Assembly (NCBI GenBank): GCA_902493125.1
Contig: CABUOF010000035.1
Coordinates: 1 to 21,297, forward strand
DNA from: an uncultured Collinsella sp.
Lineage (GTDB): Bacteria > Actinomycetota > Coriobacteriia > Coriobacteriales > Coriobacteriaceae
DNA: 21,297 nt
Direction of reading: 5' to 3'
The position numbers were made by a program, and so were the translations under genes. The notes beneath the pieces are model-generated. The model worked only from the letters and a program-made list of their open reading frames with translations. It was not told the DNA's origin and searched no databases. Positions 14,534 through 21,297 of this stretch are shown here, one piece after another (the first letter of the stretch is position 1; every line of letters begins with the position of its first letter).

Positions 14534-15565
14534 TTACAGTTCCACCACGGTGCCCAGCCCCGCCTCGACGGCGCGGTCGTAGGCGATTTTCGATGCCGAA
14601 AGGTCCTGAACGGCGATGCCCGACGTATCGAACACCGTTACCTGTTCGTCATCCGAACGCCCCGTAGCCGTGCCGGCGATGACTTCGCCGAGCTCCGCTC
14701 TGATGTCCTCGCGCGTGATGGCGCCCTCGGCAACCGGAATCTCCAGCTCACCGGACGCGACCGATTGCTCGCGGTCGTCGACATAAACAGCGGCACGGGC
14801 GACAAGCGCCGAGGCGAGCTCCTGCTTGCCAGGCATGTCGGCACCGACGCAGGAGACATGCGTACCGGGGCGCACCCATGCATCGGGGATGATGGGCTTG
14901 GTCGCCGGCGTGATCGTCACGATGATGTCGGCCTCCGCCGCGGCACCTTGGCCGTCAGCCGTCGCCTCGATGGAATAGGTGGATGCCTCGCGAGCATGCT
15001 CGCAGGCGCCCAAGATATGGGCGACCTCGTCTCGCATGCGCTCGACGCGGGCCTCGGGCGCGGCATCGGAAACCGGCTCCCACACCTTGACCTCGTTCAC
15101 TTTGGGACAGGCGGCAAGCACGCCCGCCGCCATATAGGTGCTCATATGGCCGGCGCCCGCAACAAGCAGTTTGGATGCATCCGCCCGAGCCAGCCACTTG
15201 GCACCGAGCGCAGCGGCGGCACCGGTGCGAAGTCCAGTGACGGCGGAGGCATTGAGCAGCGCCAACGGCTCGCCCGTCGCGTTGTCGCACAGCAGCGTGG
15301 TGCCGAAGATCTCGGGCAGCCCCTTTTTGGGATTCTGAGAGAACCAAGCAGTAAGCTTGAGACCGAAGAGGCCGCTTCCCGCCAACTCGCCCGAGCGGAT
15401 ATCCATATCGGCCACGCCGGGTTCGAATTGCTCATATACCATCGGCCACGCAACACCCTTGCCCGTTGCCTTCTGGTGATATGCCTCCTCCACGGCAGCG
15501 ATTGCATCCTCGATCGTCAGCACCTTGGAAACTTCCTCAGCCGAAAGCACCATCATCTGCCCCAT
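14534..15565 (-). CDS. Ornithine cyclodeaminase / mu-crystallin family NAD(P)-dependent enzyme
   Basis: A 343-residue protein (PF02423). A substrate-binding half contains GLFGLKLTAWF (Lys70) and VTGLRTGAAAALGAKWLA (Arg113), corresponding to the carboxylate-binding Lys and Arg of ornithine cyclodeaminase; the Rossmann half begins at LLVAGAGHMS (133-142). The VGADMPGKQEL block places Asp243 where ornithine cyclodeaminase has its catalytic Asp, unlike alanine-dehydrogenase or mu-crystallin members that lack it. Possible reactions include ornithine to proline, imine reduction or amino-acid oxidation; the family is too varied to choose. Two ATGs lie back to back (15568, 15565); the second is better spaced from AAAGGAG. 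First gene of the operon, divergent from the PucR regulator. Confidence 0.9.
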   Translation of the reverse strand: MGQMMVLSAEEVSKVLTIEDAIAAVEEAYHQKATGKGVAWPMVYEQFEPGVADMDIRSGELAGSGLFGLKLTAWFSQNPKKGLPEIFGTTLLCDNATGEPLALLNASAVTGLRTGAAAALGAKWLARADASKLLVAGAGHMSTYMAAGVLAACPKVNEVKVWEPVSDAAPEARVERMRDEVAHILGACEHAREASTYSIEATADGQGAAAEADIIVTITPATKPIIPDAWVRPGTHVSCVGADMPGKQELASALVARAAVYVDDREQSVASGELEIPVAEGAITREDIRAELGEVIAGTATGRSDDEQVTVFDTSGIAVQDLSASKIAYDRAVEAGLGTVVEL

Positions 15566-15577
15566 CATCGCTCCTTT

Positions 15578-15629
15578 CAGTGAAAGCTTTACGTTGCTTC
15601 ACTGTACGGTTTAGTAACGATGCCGCCAA
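15578..15629 (-). promoter_or_regulatory. Candidate promoter and operator of the OCD/aminotransferase operon
   Basis: On the minus strand TTGGCG (15629-15624) and TACAGT (15606-15601) are spaced 17 bases, each matching consensus at 4 of 6. Overlapping the -10 and reaching toward the ribosome site is an inverted repeat, CAGTGAAAGC (15578-15587) and GCTTCACTG (15596-15604), with one extra base in one arm. A repressor or PucR-type regulator bound there would cover the transcription start. No comparably good promoter was found for the regulator itself in 15630-15782, which is AT-rich. Confidence 0.45.
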
Positions 15630-15782
15630 GGATCATTTCTTGTTGGAATCTACAACGATTCTCGATCTGATTTTTCGTTCTATCAGCAGATATTTGAACT
15701 ATTTGTCGCATCAACGGCATACGGATGTGCGATTATCCTATTTATACCGGTATTAATTGTATTGATTTACAGGGTGATGTTG

Positions 15783-16964
15783 ATGCTATACACCGTCTCG
15801 GACTTCTCACGGGAATATGAGGGATCGGTCCGTCTAATCGCCGGCAGCGATGGCGTCTCGCGTGCCGTCTCTGGCGTCGGGATCCTCGACTATGAACTCA
15901 TGCCCGGCCTCAAGAACAAGTATCAGCGCGTCAACTTCACCTCAGACGAGATCGTCCTCAGCACCTTCCTCTATGCGAAGGACGACCCGTACCTCATCAC
16001 TGAAGCCGTGAAATACCTTGTCGCCAAGGGAACGAGCGGTCTCATCATCAAAAACGTCCTGCACATCCCGATTCCCGACCAAGCCATCCGCTACGCCAAC
16101 GCGCGGCACTACCCGGTCTTTCTCACGACCGACGACTCACTGTTCTTTGACAGCGTCATCTATGAGGTCAAACGGCATATCGAGCAGCTCGCGTCCATCG
16201 ACTTCGCACAGCGCGAGATCGATGCCCTGAGGACAGACGCATCGCCCGAGTCCATCTGCCGACGCATCCGAAGCCTCAACCCGTCATTTCTGGACGAAGC
16301 GGTCGCCCTGTTCGCATCGTTTGCAGAGTCCCTCGACCCGCGTACGTTTTTGCAAATCGAACGTCTCTGTGCAAAATCGACCCTCGCCGGATGCCACAAC
16401 ATGCTGGCACCCTATGACGGAGGTCTGTTATTCGTTGCGACAAGCGACTCGGAGCAGACGCTCGATGTGGAGCGAATCGTGCAGGCGCTCACGGAACTCA
16501 TCGAGGCTAGCGGTATCGATGGTGGAGCGGAAGGGCTCGGCATCAGCGATATTCTGTTTGGAGACGAGGCGGTGGCGCAGGCGATCTCGCAGGCGATTTA
16601 CGCACAGCGCCTATCTTGTCAACGAGCCGAGGGTCCCGTCCGCTATACGCAGCTCGGCATCCTGAGAACCGTGATGCCTTTTGCGGAAACCCCGGAGATG
16701 CGATCGTTCTCGGAGGCGATTCTCTCGCCGATACGCGAGCACGACAGTGAGCATGGCAGCGAGCTGGAATCCACGCTCGCCGCATTCATCGAGAACGACC
16801 GACGTATCGAGCAAACCGCCAAGCAGACTAACCAGCACCCGAACACGATTCGATATCGCCTCGATAAGGTGACAGCTCTCACCGGACTGAGCTACAAATG
16901 TGCCCCGGAGATGGAGCAGCTGTCGCTCGCCTACGCAATCGAACGCGCTCGCTCACTTCAGTAA
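15783..16964 (+). CDS. PucR family transcriptional regulator
   Basis: A 393-residue regulator. Residues about 1-125 match the PucR N-terminal domain (PF07905: TVSDFSREYEGSVRLIAG, then FLYAKDDPYLITEAVKYLVA and GTSGLIIK). A middle region of about 190 residues, possibly GGDEF-like, is not clearly assignable. The C-terminal part, about 320-390, is the PucR helix-turn-helix (PF13556: ESTLAAFIENDRRIEQTAKQ, then HPNTIRYRLDKVTALTG). Relatives control purine, amino-acid and amine catabolism. Of several start codons (TTG 15762, GTG 15774, ATG 15777, ATG 15783) the last has AGGGTG at good distance. It is divergent from the OCD/aminotransferase operon and most likely regulates it. It converges with the next gene, with only 18 bases between stops and no terminator. 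Confidence 0.9.
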   Translation: MLYTVSDFSREYEGSVRLIAGSDGVSRAVSGVGILDYELMPGLKNKYQRVNFTSDEIVLSTFLYAKDDPYLITEAVKYLVAKGTSGLIIKNVLHIPIPDQAIRYANARHYPVFLTTDDSLFFDSVIYEVKRHIEQLASIDFAQREIDALRTDASPESICRRIRSLNPSFLDEAVALFASFAESLDPRTFLQIERLCAKSTLAGCHNMLAPYDGGLLFVATSDSEQTLDVERIVQALTELIEASGIDGGAEGLGISDILFGDEAVAQAISQAIYAQRLSCQRAEGPVRYTQLGILRTVMPFAETPEMRSFSEAILSPIREHDSEHGSELESTLAAFIENDRRIEQTAKQTNQHPNTIRYRLDKVTALTGLSYKCAPEMEQLSLAYAIERARSLQ

Positions 16965-16982
16965 GCCCACCCCGCCTTGAGG

Positions 16983-17693
16983 TTAGGAGCGGCGGGCACG
17001 GAGCTTTTCGTAGCCTTCGGCGAAGAAGGCGACCGTGGCGGCGTCGGCCTCGGCGGCGTCGGCCTCGATTGCGGGGACCACGCCGTGCTCGTCGCTCACC
17101 AGGAACAAGGCGCCCTTGAGCTGCGCGGGAATGTCTACGCGCGTGACCGGGATGCCCTTGGTCTGGGCCAGTTGCTCGATGAGCGTCGCCGTGCCGCACA
17201 GGCACTCGTCCGCCGGCGCCACAAAGGCAAGCTCGCCGTTGTTGACGGCGGCGAGCACCTCGGGCGCCACGCCGGTCTCGTCGGCCTCGGAGCGGACCTC
17301 GGCGGAGCGGGCGCGCAGCGCCTTGGCCGACGTATCGACTAGTGGCTCGTACTCGCCCACCGTCATGGCGGCGTTGCCGTTGATATCGATCACCAGCATG
17401 AGCACGCCGTCACGTGCGGTGTAATCGCCCTCGGCAAGCGACCACTCAACGTGCTGTTTGACCCAGCTGAGCATGTTATGGGTAAGCGGCTCGCCCTGCA
17501 CCAGGCGCTCGGACAGTGCGCGAATGTGGCGGTTGAGCATGGGCACCTTTTTGTTGGACATGCGCCAACGGCAGACAAGCGCGGGCTTGTCGAGCGTAAA
17601 CTTCTCGACCGCCTCCTGATTGGCGCAAAAGTCCTCGTACGCACGCTGATCCTCGGCATTGCCAAACAGCTCGGCATCATCAATCTGGGGCAT
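16983..17693 (-). CDS. Conserved hypothetical protein, possibly a degenerate class-IV aminotransferase relative
   Basis: A 236-residue soluble, acidic protein with no signal or membrane segment that I do not recognise with certainty. Several blocks resemble fold-type IV PLP enzymes (BCAT, D-amino-acid transaminase, aminodeoxychorismate lyase): PMLNRHIRALSERL (51-64) like their RHLxRL element, and GTATLIEQLAQTKGIPVTRV (167-186) followed by LFLVSDEHGVVPAI like their GxTRxxVIELAxxxGIxVxE and EVFLTGTAxGVxPV end. The EGSxSNIF active-site motif is not recognisable, being replaced by NNGELAFVAP; Lys124 is the only obvious candidate for a PLP lysine. It may have lost catalysis. The ATG at 17693 with AAAGGT upstream is preferred over an ATG at 17717. 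A purH terminator separates it from purH, so it is probably transcribed alone. Gene call is firm, function speculative. Confidence 0.8.
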   Translation of the reverse strand: MPQIDDAELFGNAEDQRAYEDFCANQEAVEKFTLDKPALVCRWRMSNKKVPMLNRHIRALSERLVQGEPLTHNMLSWVKQHVEWSLAEGDYTARDGVLMLVIDINGNAAMTVGEYEPLVDTSAKALRARSAEVRSEADETGVAPEVLAAVNNGELAFVAPADECLCGTATLIEQLAQTKGIPVTRVDIPAQLKGALFLVSDEHGVVPAIEADAAEADAATVAFFAEGYEKLRARRS

Positions 17694-17734
17694 GGTTGTA
17701 CCTTTCGTGTTAGTCATTCCGTCCTCTTATACCA

Positions 17735-17769
17735 AAAAGACGGCCCTCCAAACGGAGCGACCGTCTTTT
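17735..17769. terminator. Terminator of purH
   Basis: AAAAGACGG (17735-17743) and CCGTCTTTT (17761-17769) form a perfect 9-bp outer stem, with an inner CTCC/GGAG stem around AAAC. On the minus strand it ends in CCGTCTTTTTGG, a good U tract, 29 bases after the purH stop. The plus-strand side also ends in TTTT. Confidence 0.85.
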
Positions 17770-17798
17770 GCAGAGATTATTATGTCCCGGGGCGAAAC

Positions 17799-19406
17799 TT
17801 AGTGCCTAAAGTGGCGGGCGCCGGTAAAGACCATAGCAATATTGTGCTCGTTGCAGGCCTGAATGCTCTCGTCGTCGCGCTTGGAGCCGCCGGGCTGAAT
17901 GATGCAGGTCACGCCGTGCGCGGCAAGCACGTCGACGTTGTCGCGGAACGGGAAGAACGCGTCGCTTGCACAGGCAAAGCCGCCCTTCTCCACGCCCTCG
18001 CGCTCGCAGAAGTCCTCGGCGCGCTCGCAGGCCAGCAGTGCGGAGTCAACGCGGTTGGGCTGACCCGGACCCATGCCAATGCCGGCCTTGCCCTTGGAGA
18101 CCAGGATGGCGTTGGACTTGACGCCCTTGCAGACCTTCCAGGCAAACTCGAGCTCGGCCATCTCGGCGTCGGTGGGCTTGCGGTCGGTGGGGAACGTAAA
18201 GGTCGCGGGGTCCTCGGTCACGTGGTCGACCTCCTGTACCAGCATGCCGCCGTCGATGGAGCGCAGCTCCACCTGGGCGCCGTGGTCCACGCCGCCGGTG
18301 GCCAGCACGCGCAGGTTGGGGCGCTTGGCCATGCGCTCGAGCGCCTCGTCGGTGTAGCTCGGGGCGATGATAACCTCGACGAACTGCTTGTTCTGATCGG
18401 CAAAGTGCTCGACCAGCTCATAGGGAACCTCGCGGTTGCAGGCGATGATGCCGCCGAAGGCGCTCTTGGGATCGCAGGCGAAGGCGCGGTCGTAGGCAGC
18501 CGTGATGTCCTCGGCAACAGCAGAACCGCAGGGGTTCTGGTGCTTGAGGATCACGCAGGCCGGCTCGTCGAACTCGCGGACCAGGTTCCAAGCGGCATCG
18601 GCATCCAGATAGTTGTTGTAGCTGAGCGGCTTGCCCTGGATCTGCTCGGAGCCAACGAGCGGGAACTGCGAGCTCGCGGTGTTCTCGCAGCCCTCGGCAA
18701 AGCGGTAGACCGTAGCCTTCTGCTGAGGATTCTCGCCATAGCGCAGGTCGTCGACCTTCTCCAACGAGATCTCGAGCTTGGCAGAGGTATCCGCCACGTC
18801 GATTGCCTGGGCGGCAAGCCAACGGGAGATAGCCGTGTCGTAGGCGGCGGTGGTCTGGTAGACCTTCACCTGCAGGCGACGACGGGTGGAAAGCGTGGTG
18901 CAGCCACCGGTCTCGTGCATCTCGGCCAGGACGGCATCATAGTCGGCAGGGTCGGAAATGACGGTAACGCTCGTGGCGTTCTTGGCGGCAGAACGCAGCA
19001 TGGAGGGGCCACCGATGTCGATGTGCTCGATGGCGTCCGCGAAGGTGACCTCGGGGTTGGCGACGGTCTTCTCGAACTCGTACAGGTTGACGACGACCAG
19101 GTCGATCAGCTTAATGCCGTGCTGAGCGGCCTCCTGCATGTGCTGCTCGGAATCGCGGCGGGCCAGCAGCGCGCCGTGAACCTTGGGGTGCAGGGTCTTA
19201 ACGCGGCCGTCCATCATCTCGGGGTAGCCCGTGAACTCCTCGATGGGGGTTACGGGAACGCCCGCGTCCTCGATGGCACGAGCCGTGCCGCCCGTAGAGA
19301 TGATCTCGACGCCAAAGTCGTCAACCAGCGTCCGTGCGAAATCGACGACGCCCGTCTTATCGGTAACCGAGATCAACGCGCGTGCGATCTTCACATCAGA
19401 TCCCAT
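17799..19406 (-). CDS. purH: Bifunctional AICAR formyltransferase / IMP cyclohydrolase
   Basis: A 535-residue enzyme of normal length catalysing the last two steps of IMP synthesis in the cytoplasm. The N-terminal MGS-type cyclohydrolase domain shows ALISVTDKTGVVDFARTLVD, STGGTARAIEDAGV, GRVKTLHPKVHGALLARRD and HIDIGGPSMLRSAAKN. The transformylase domain has LRYGENPQQKATVYRF and the catalytic Lys288-His289 in ILKHQNPCGSAV, and ends with SDAFFPFRDNVD, IIQPGGSKRD and FTGARHFRH. The usual His of RYGENPHQ is Gln here, which I believe occurs in other lineages too. The ATG at 19406 is preceded by AGGAGG at five bases. No other purine genes are adjacent within the window. Confidence 0.97.
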   Translation of the reverse strand: MGSDVKIARALISVTDKTGVVDFARTLVDDFGVEIISTGGTARAIEDAGVPVTPIEEFTGYPEMMDGRVKTLHPKVHGALLARRDSEQHMQEAAQHGIKLIDLVVVNLYEFEKTVANPEVTFADAIEHIDIGGPSMLRSAAKNATSVTVISDPADYDAVLAEMHETGGCTTLSTRRRLQVKVYQTTAAYDTAISRWLAAQAIDVADTSAKLEISLEKVDDLRYGENPQQKATVYRFAEGCENTASSQFPLVGSEQIQGKPLSYNNYLDADAAWNLVREFDEPACVILKHQNPCGSAVAEDITAAYDRAFACDPKSAFGGIIACNREVPYELVEHFADQNKQFVEVIIAPSYTDEALERMAKRPNLRVLATGGVDHGAQVELRSIDGGMLVQEVDHVTEDPATFTFPTDRKPTDAEMAELEFAWKVCKGVKSNAILVSKGKAGIGMGPGQPNRVDSALLACERAEDFCEREGVEKGGFACASDAFFPFRDNVDVLAAHGVTCIIQPGGSKRDDESIQACNEHNIAMVFTGARHFRH

Positions 19407-19671
19407 GCAGTCCTCCTGTCTGGTACGCCGCCGTGCTCTGTGAGTCGGTGATACGTCGATCTGCAGCGCTCGCGCAGCGGCATTGAAAATACTGATTTAA
19501 TGTAGCGCATCGAGCGCATCGATGCACCCCGCAACGGGCGCATGTGCAGAAAAAGTTTGCGAGCGGAGGGGATGGGCACGGTGAGTTCATGGAACACAGG
19601 GGCACCATAATTTGATGCCAATGGCGTGGTAGAACTGTGTTCGATATGCATCCGCAAAAGAAAGAGGCACC
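19407..19671. promoter_or_regulatory. Divergent intergenic region, purH / acetyltransferase
   Basis: This 265-bp region holds the upstream signals of both genes. I see a perfect 8-base inverted repeat, GAACACAG (19592-19599) and CTGTGTTC (19635-19642), about 30 bases before the acetyltransferase start, and a palindromic GCATCGA/TCGATGC cluster around 19507-19524. No convincing -35/-10 pair, purine riboswitch fold or additional gene is visible. Confidence 0.25.
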
Positions 19672-20313
19672 ATGGTCTCGCGGGTTCTCTACCGACCGTT
19701 TGATACCGAAGACTTCGACGCCATCGCGCTGATTCTGCAGCAACTTTGGCATAACAATTCGGATAACGATGAGTACAACCGCCTTGAGGCCGCGTGCGAC
19801 CTCGCCTATTGCCTTTCGTCATCGACGTTTTCGCAGGTTGCGGTGATTGACGGCGAGGCGCGCGGCATTGCACTTGCACGCGCAGGACAGAACTCCGGCG
19901 TCACTATCAACGAGCATTGGATGGATACCGAACGCGCACTGCTATCGCAGATGCGTGAGCTGGAGCCTGATGCCTGCGCCGAGTATCTCTCGTTTGTGCG
20001 CGCAACCATCCGAACCAACAACCGCCTGCTCGAGAGCAGCCCGTTGCCGCACGACAACGAGGTCACGCTGCTTGCCGTGGATCGCGATGTCCATGGCCTG
20101 GGCGTTGGCACGGTTCTGCTCGATGCCGCCGTCTCGCACCTGTCCTCGCTTGGAGCGACGAGGGCGCACCTGTACACCGACTCCAACTGCTCGTGGAAGT
20201 TCTACGAGATGCACGGCTTTAAGCGCACGGCCACGCACCGCGCCAACCGCGAAGAGCGCCGTCACGACATGCCGCGCGAAAGCTTCCTCTACGAACTCGA
20301 CCTAACAGCCTAA
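19672..20313 (+). CDS. GNAT family N-acetyltransferase
   Basis: A 213-residue GNAT-fold protein. The N-terminal part (VSRVLYRPFDTEDFDAIALI) is the usual first strand and helix; motif A is LLAVDRDVHGLGVGTVLLDA (residues about 134-153), where HGLGVGT is the acetyl-CoA pyrophosphate loop, and motif B is LYTDSNCSWKFYEMHGFKR. A helical segment of about 45 residues between the first strands is longer than in minimal GNATs and could define substrate choice. The ATG at 19672 is preceded by AGAGG at five bases. Divergent from purH, apparently monocistronic, with a repeat-rich gap downstream. The acceptor substrate cannot be told. Confidence 0.88.
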   Translation: MVSRVLYRPFDTEDFDAIALILQQLWHNNSDNDEYNRLEAACDLAYCLSSSTFSQVAVIDGEARGIALARAGQNSGVTINEHWMDTERALLSQMRELEPDACAEYLSFVRATIRTNNRLLESSPLPHDNEVTLLAVDRDVHGLGVGTVLLDAAVSHLSSLGATRAHLYTDSNCSWKFYEMHGFKRTATHRANREERRHDMPRESFLYELDLTA

Positions 20314-20320
20314 ACCCGGC

Positions 20321-20404
20321 AGTTAGGGACGTTCCTTTTGTGCCGGCACCCCGGGACACTCCTTGGCAGCAACCGCACCTAGTCGTTGGGGACATTCTTG
20401 GGTA
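20321..20404. repeat. Three direct copies of a GGGACRYTCYT motif
   Basis: Short similar units lie at 20321-20340 (AGTTAGGGACGTTCCTTTTG), about 20351-20365 (CCGGGACACTCCTTG) and 20385-20404 (CGTTGGGGACATTCTTGGGT). They begin eight bases after the acetyltransferase stop codon. The first and third share GTTRGGGACRTTC. I associate such GGGACGTTC tracts with dispersed intergenic repeats in Collinsella-like genomes, but that is recollection. No gene is present. Confidence 0.4.
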
Positions 20405-20460
20405 ACACAGTCGACGAAACCCTCGTTGGCGTCGCCCTATAGAGGGGTCTGCAAATAGCT

Positions 20461-20690
20461 GTGGGCAAAAAACATCAAATATGAGTACTGTTACCTTTTT
20501 AGTAGCAGCGATTTGGGGCATTTTAGAGGCTTTTAGACATAGCAGCCAGTCAGGCGAACTGACGTATTTCCACAAATGTTCAATAAAATGGGCCCCTAAC
20601 GAGAGATAATCTCATTAGGAGCCCATTATTTAGTGCAAATATATGTCACTATAATGGCAACAGTACTCATATTTGGCATTTTTTGCCCAC
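20461..20690. mobile_element. MITE-like non-coding element, 230 bp with terminal inverted repeats
   Basis: The ends are inverted copies: GTGGGCAAAAAA at 20461 with CAAATATGAGTACTGTT to 20492, and the reverse complement at 20659-20690; 29 of 32 positions match and weaker similarity extends about ten bases further inward. The interior is AT-rich compared with the surrounding chromosome, contains an 18-bp hairpin (20587-20627), a small GTCAG/CTGAC stem (20549-20563) and no open reading frame of note. I see no clear target-site duplication at the edges. Size, terminal repeats and lack of coding suggest a miniature inverted-repeat element; without a second copy this remains structural inference. 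Confidence 0.65.
20587..20627 (-). terminator. Terminator-like hairpin inside the MITE-like element
   Basis: AATGGGCCCCTAACGAGA (20587-20604) and TCTCATTAGGAGCCCATT (20610-20627) form an 18-bp stem with a GATAA loop and two imperfect positions, which become G-U pairs on the minus strand. There the stem is followed by TTATTGAAC, preceded by TT within the stem. It lies between converging genes and may act as a second, portable terminator. Confidence 0.5.
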
Positions 20691-20741
20691 TGCCCCCTGT
20701 GTGGGGATCCGTAACGGAAAGATAGACCCATTTCAAAGCAT

Positions 20742-20791
20742 AAAAATGGGATAGATTTTCCGCCAACAGTCGCCGGAGAAGATCCATCCCA
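20742..20791 (-). terminator. Rho-independent terminator of the DUF2207 gene
   Basis: On the minus strand TGGGATGGATCTTCTCCGGC (20791-20772) pairs with GGCGGAAAATCTATCCCA (20764-20747) with a few imperfect positions, and the stem is followed directly by TTTTTATG. It lies 15 bases after the stop codon. A second ATAGACCCATTT/AAATGGGATAG pairing (20722-20754) could compete with it. Confidence 0.7.
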
Positions 20792-20805
20792 AAAATCAGA
20801 GCGCG

Positions 20806-21297
20806 CTAGAACGTTCCGCCGCCGCCTCCGCCGACGCCGCCGCCTCCGCCGCCAGAGAAGCCGCCGCCTCCGCCGCCGCCCGAGCTGTCGGAGCTCGACG
20901 CCAGCTCACGGATGCTCTCGTGATACACGTCATCGAACGAATCGAGCGGAGACTCGATACCGTAATGATGGTAGTACCACCAGTAGCAGGGATAATTGTC
21001 ATAGAAGCCGTCGGCCTCGCGCACCTCGGGCGGCACGGCCTCGGCAAGCTGACGCAGCACTTCCTTGGAAACACCCAGCGCCACGCCCATCACCAGCAGC
21101 TTGTTCCACAGCACCAGATCGCCCGGGACGGCTTCCTTTAGGCGTGTGAAATCCTCGAGCCAATGCTTGAGCGCCTTGCAGCGAGCCGCCACCTCGGCGC
21201 CCTCCGGCGTGTAACGGCGGAAGGTGCAGCTCAGGACAAAGCCCACGATCGTGACGGGGATCGAGATCATAGCGGCACCGACGTTGGCATCCGCAAA
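20806..21297 (-). CDS. DUF2207 family membrane protein, C-terminal part (truncated by window edge)
   Basis: The reverse frame is open from the window edge to the TAG at 20808-20806, giving the last 163 residues; the ATG at 21270 is internal. A hydrophobic segment (MISIPVTIVGFVLSC) is followed by RRYTPEGAEVAARCKALKHW, LEDFTRLKE and LWNKLLVMGVALGVSKEVLRQ, the conserved C-terminal block of DUF2207/YciQ-like predicted membrane proteins. The end is a 30-residue Gly-rich tail with GGGGGGGF and GGGGGGTF, also typical of this family. Function is unknown; the family is widespread in Gram-positive bacteria. A terminator follows. Confidence 0.88.
   Translation of the reverse strand, partial: FADANVGAAMISIPVTIVGFVLSCTFRRYTPEGAEVAARCKALKHWLEDFTRLKEAVPGDLVLWNKLLVMGVALGVSKEVLRQLAEAVPPEVREADGFYDNYPCYWWYYHHYGIESPLDSFDDVYHESIRELASSSDSSGGGGGGGFSGGGGGGVGGGGGGTF

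Noticed and set aside
13613..15583. A 656-codon open frame antisense to the aminotransferase and OCD genes.
   Set aside because: Spans two well-supported genes on the other strand and has no recognisable domain or sensible ribosome site.
17799..19406. RYGENPQQ in place of RYGENPHQ in PurH as a lost catalytic residue.
   Set aside because: The key Lys-His pair is intact and, as far as I recall, Gln at this position is found in other bacterial PurH proteins.
17451..19451. A 666-codon open frame antisense to purH.
   Set aside because: Same cause: GC-rich third positions leave the opposite strand free of stops. No recognisable domain, while purH is unambiguous.
19407..19671. A purine riboswitch or PurR box before purH.
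   Set aside because: I looked for the conserved purine-aptamer loops and for a PurR-type palindrome and saw neither.
20806..20900. A GCC/GCG-rich tandem repeat that could be a regulatory microsatellite.
   Set aside because: It encodes the Gly-rich C-terminal tail usual in DUF2207 proteins, so it is coding low complexity.
1..21297. CRISPR array, tRNA, rRNA, prophage or integrase attachment site.
   Set aside because: No regularly spaced direct repeats, no tRNA-like fold or rRNA tract, and no integrase or phage genes were seen on either strand.

Overview
The window looks like ordinary chromosome from a high-GC actinobacterium of the Coriobacteriia, most likely a gut Collinsella-type organism. 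This rests on strong GC bias, short AGGAGG-type ribosome sites, a lactose/cellobiose-type PTS with a GH1 phospho-glucosidase, and the kind of dispersed intergenic palindromes I associate with that group. The taxon is an inference from gene style; no rRNA or other marker is present.

Layout. 1-4.35 kb (minus strand): a truncated ROK sugar kinase, then, across an intrinsic terminator, a PTS operon reading GH1 6-phospho-beta-glucosidase, EIIC, EIIB, EIIA. A GntR/HutC-type regulator is divergent from it at 4347 and is followed by manA (mannose-6-phosphate isomerase). Together this is a beta-glucoside uptake and hydrolysis module with its regulator and a glycolytic entry enzyme. 6.1-9.3 kb: a large nested palindrome, then pcrA (UvrD/PcrA helicase, minus). 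9.3-11.5 kb: a REP-like palindrome, uppP (undecaprenyl-diphosphate phosphatase, probable TTG start, minus), and divergent to it a universal stress protein gene with a strong terminator. 11.5-13.2 kb: a BceRS/GraRS-like two-component pair (minus) with no transporter next to it. 13.4-17 kb: a two-gene operon of a PLP aminotransferase and an ornithine cyclodeaminase/mu-crystallin family protein, divergent from a PucR-type regulator. 17-19.4 kb: an unassigned conserved protein that may be a degenerate class-IV aminotransferase relative, then purH. 19.7-21.3 kb: a GNAT acetyltransferase, a repeat-rich 490-bp gap holding a 230-bp MITE-like element, and the C-terminal part of a DUF2207 membrane protein.

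Most genes are housekeeping or routine sugar metabolism, and I do not see a defence system, prophage, CRISPR array, tRNA or rRNA. The most interesting material is (i) several structurally distinct families of intergenic inverted repeats, one with copies in the upstream regions of both the ROK gene and the PTS operon; (ii) the PucR / OCD-family / aminotransferase module, with an inverted repeat over the likely promoter; and (iii) the 236-residue unassigned protein. I found no compelling case for a wholly new system.
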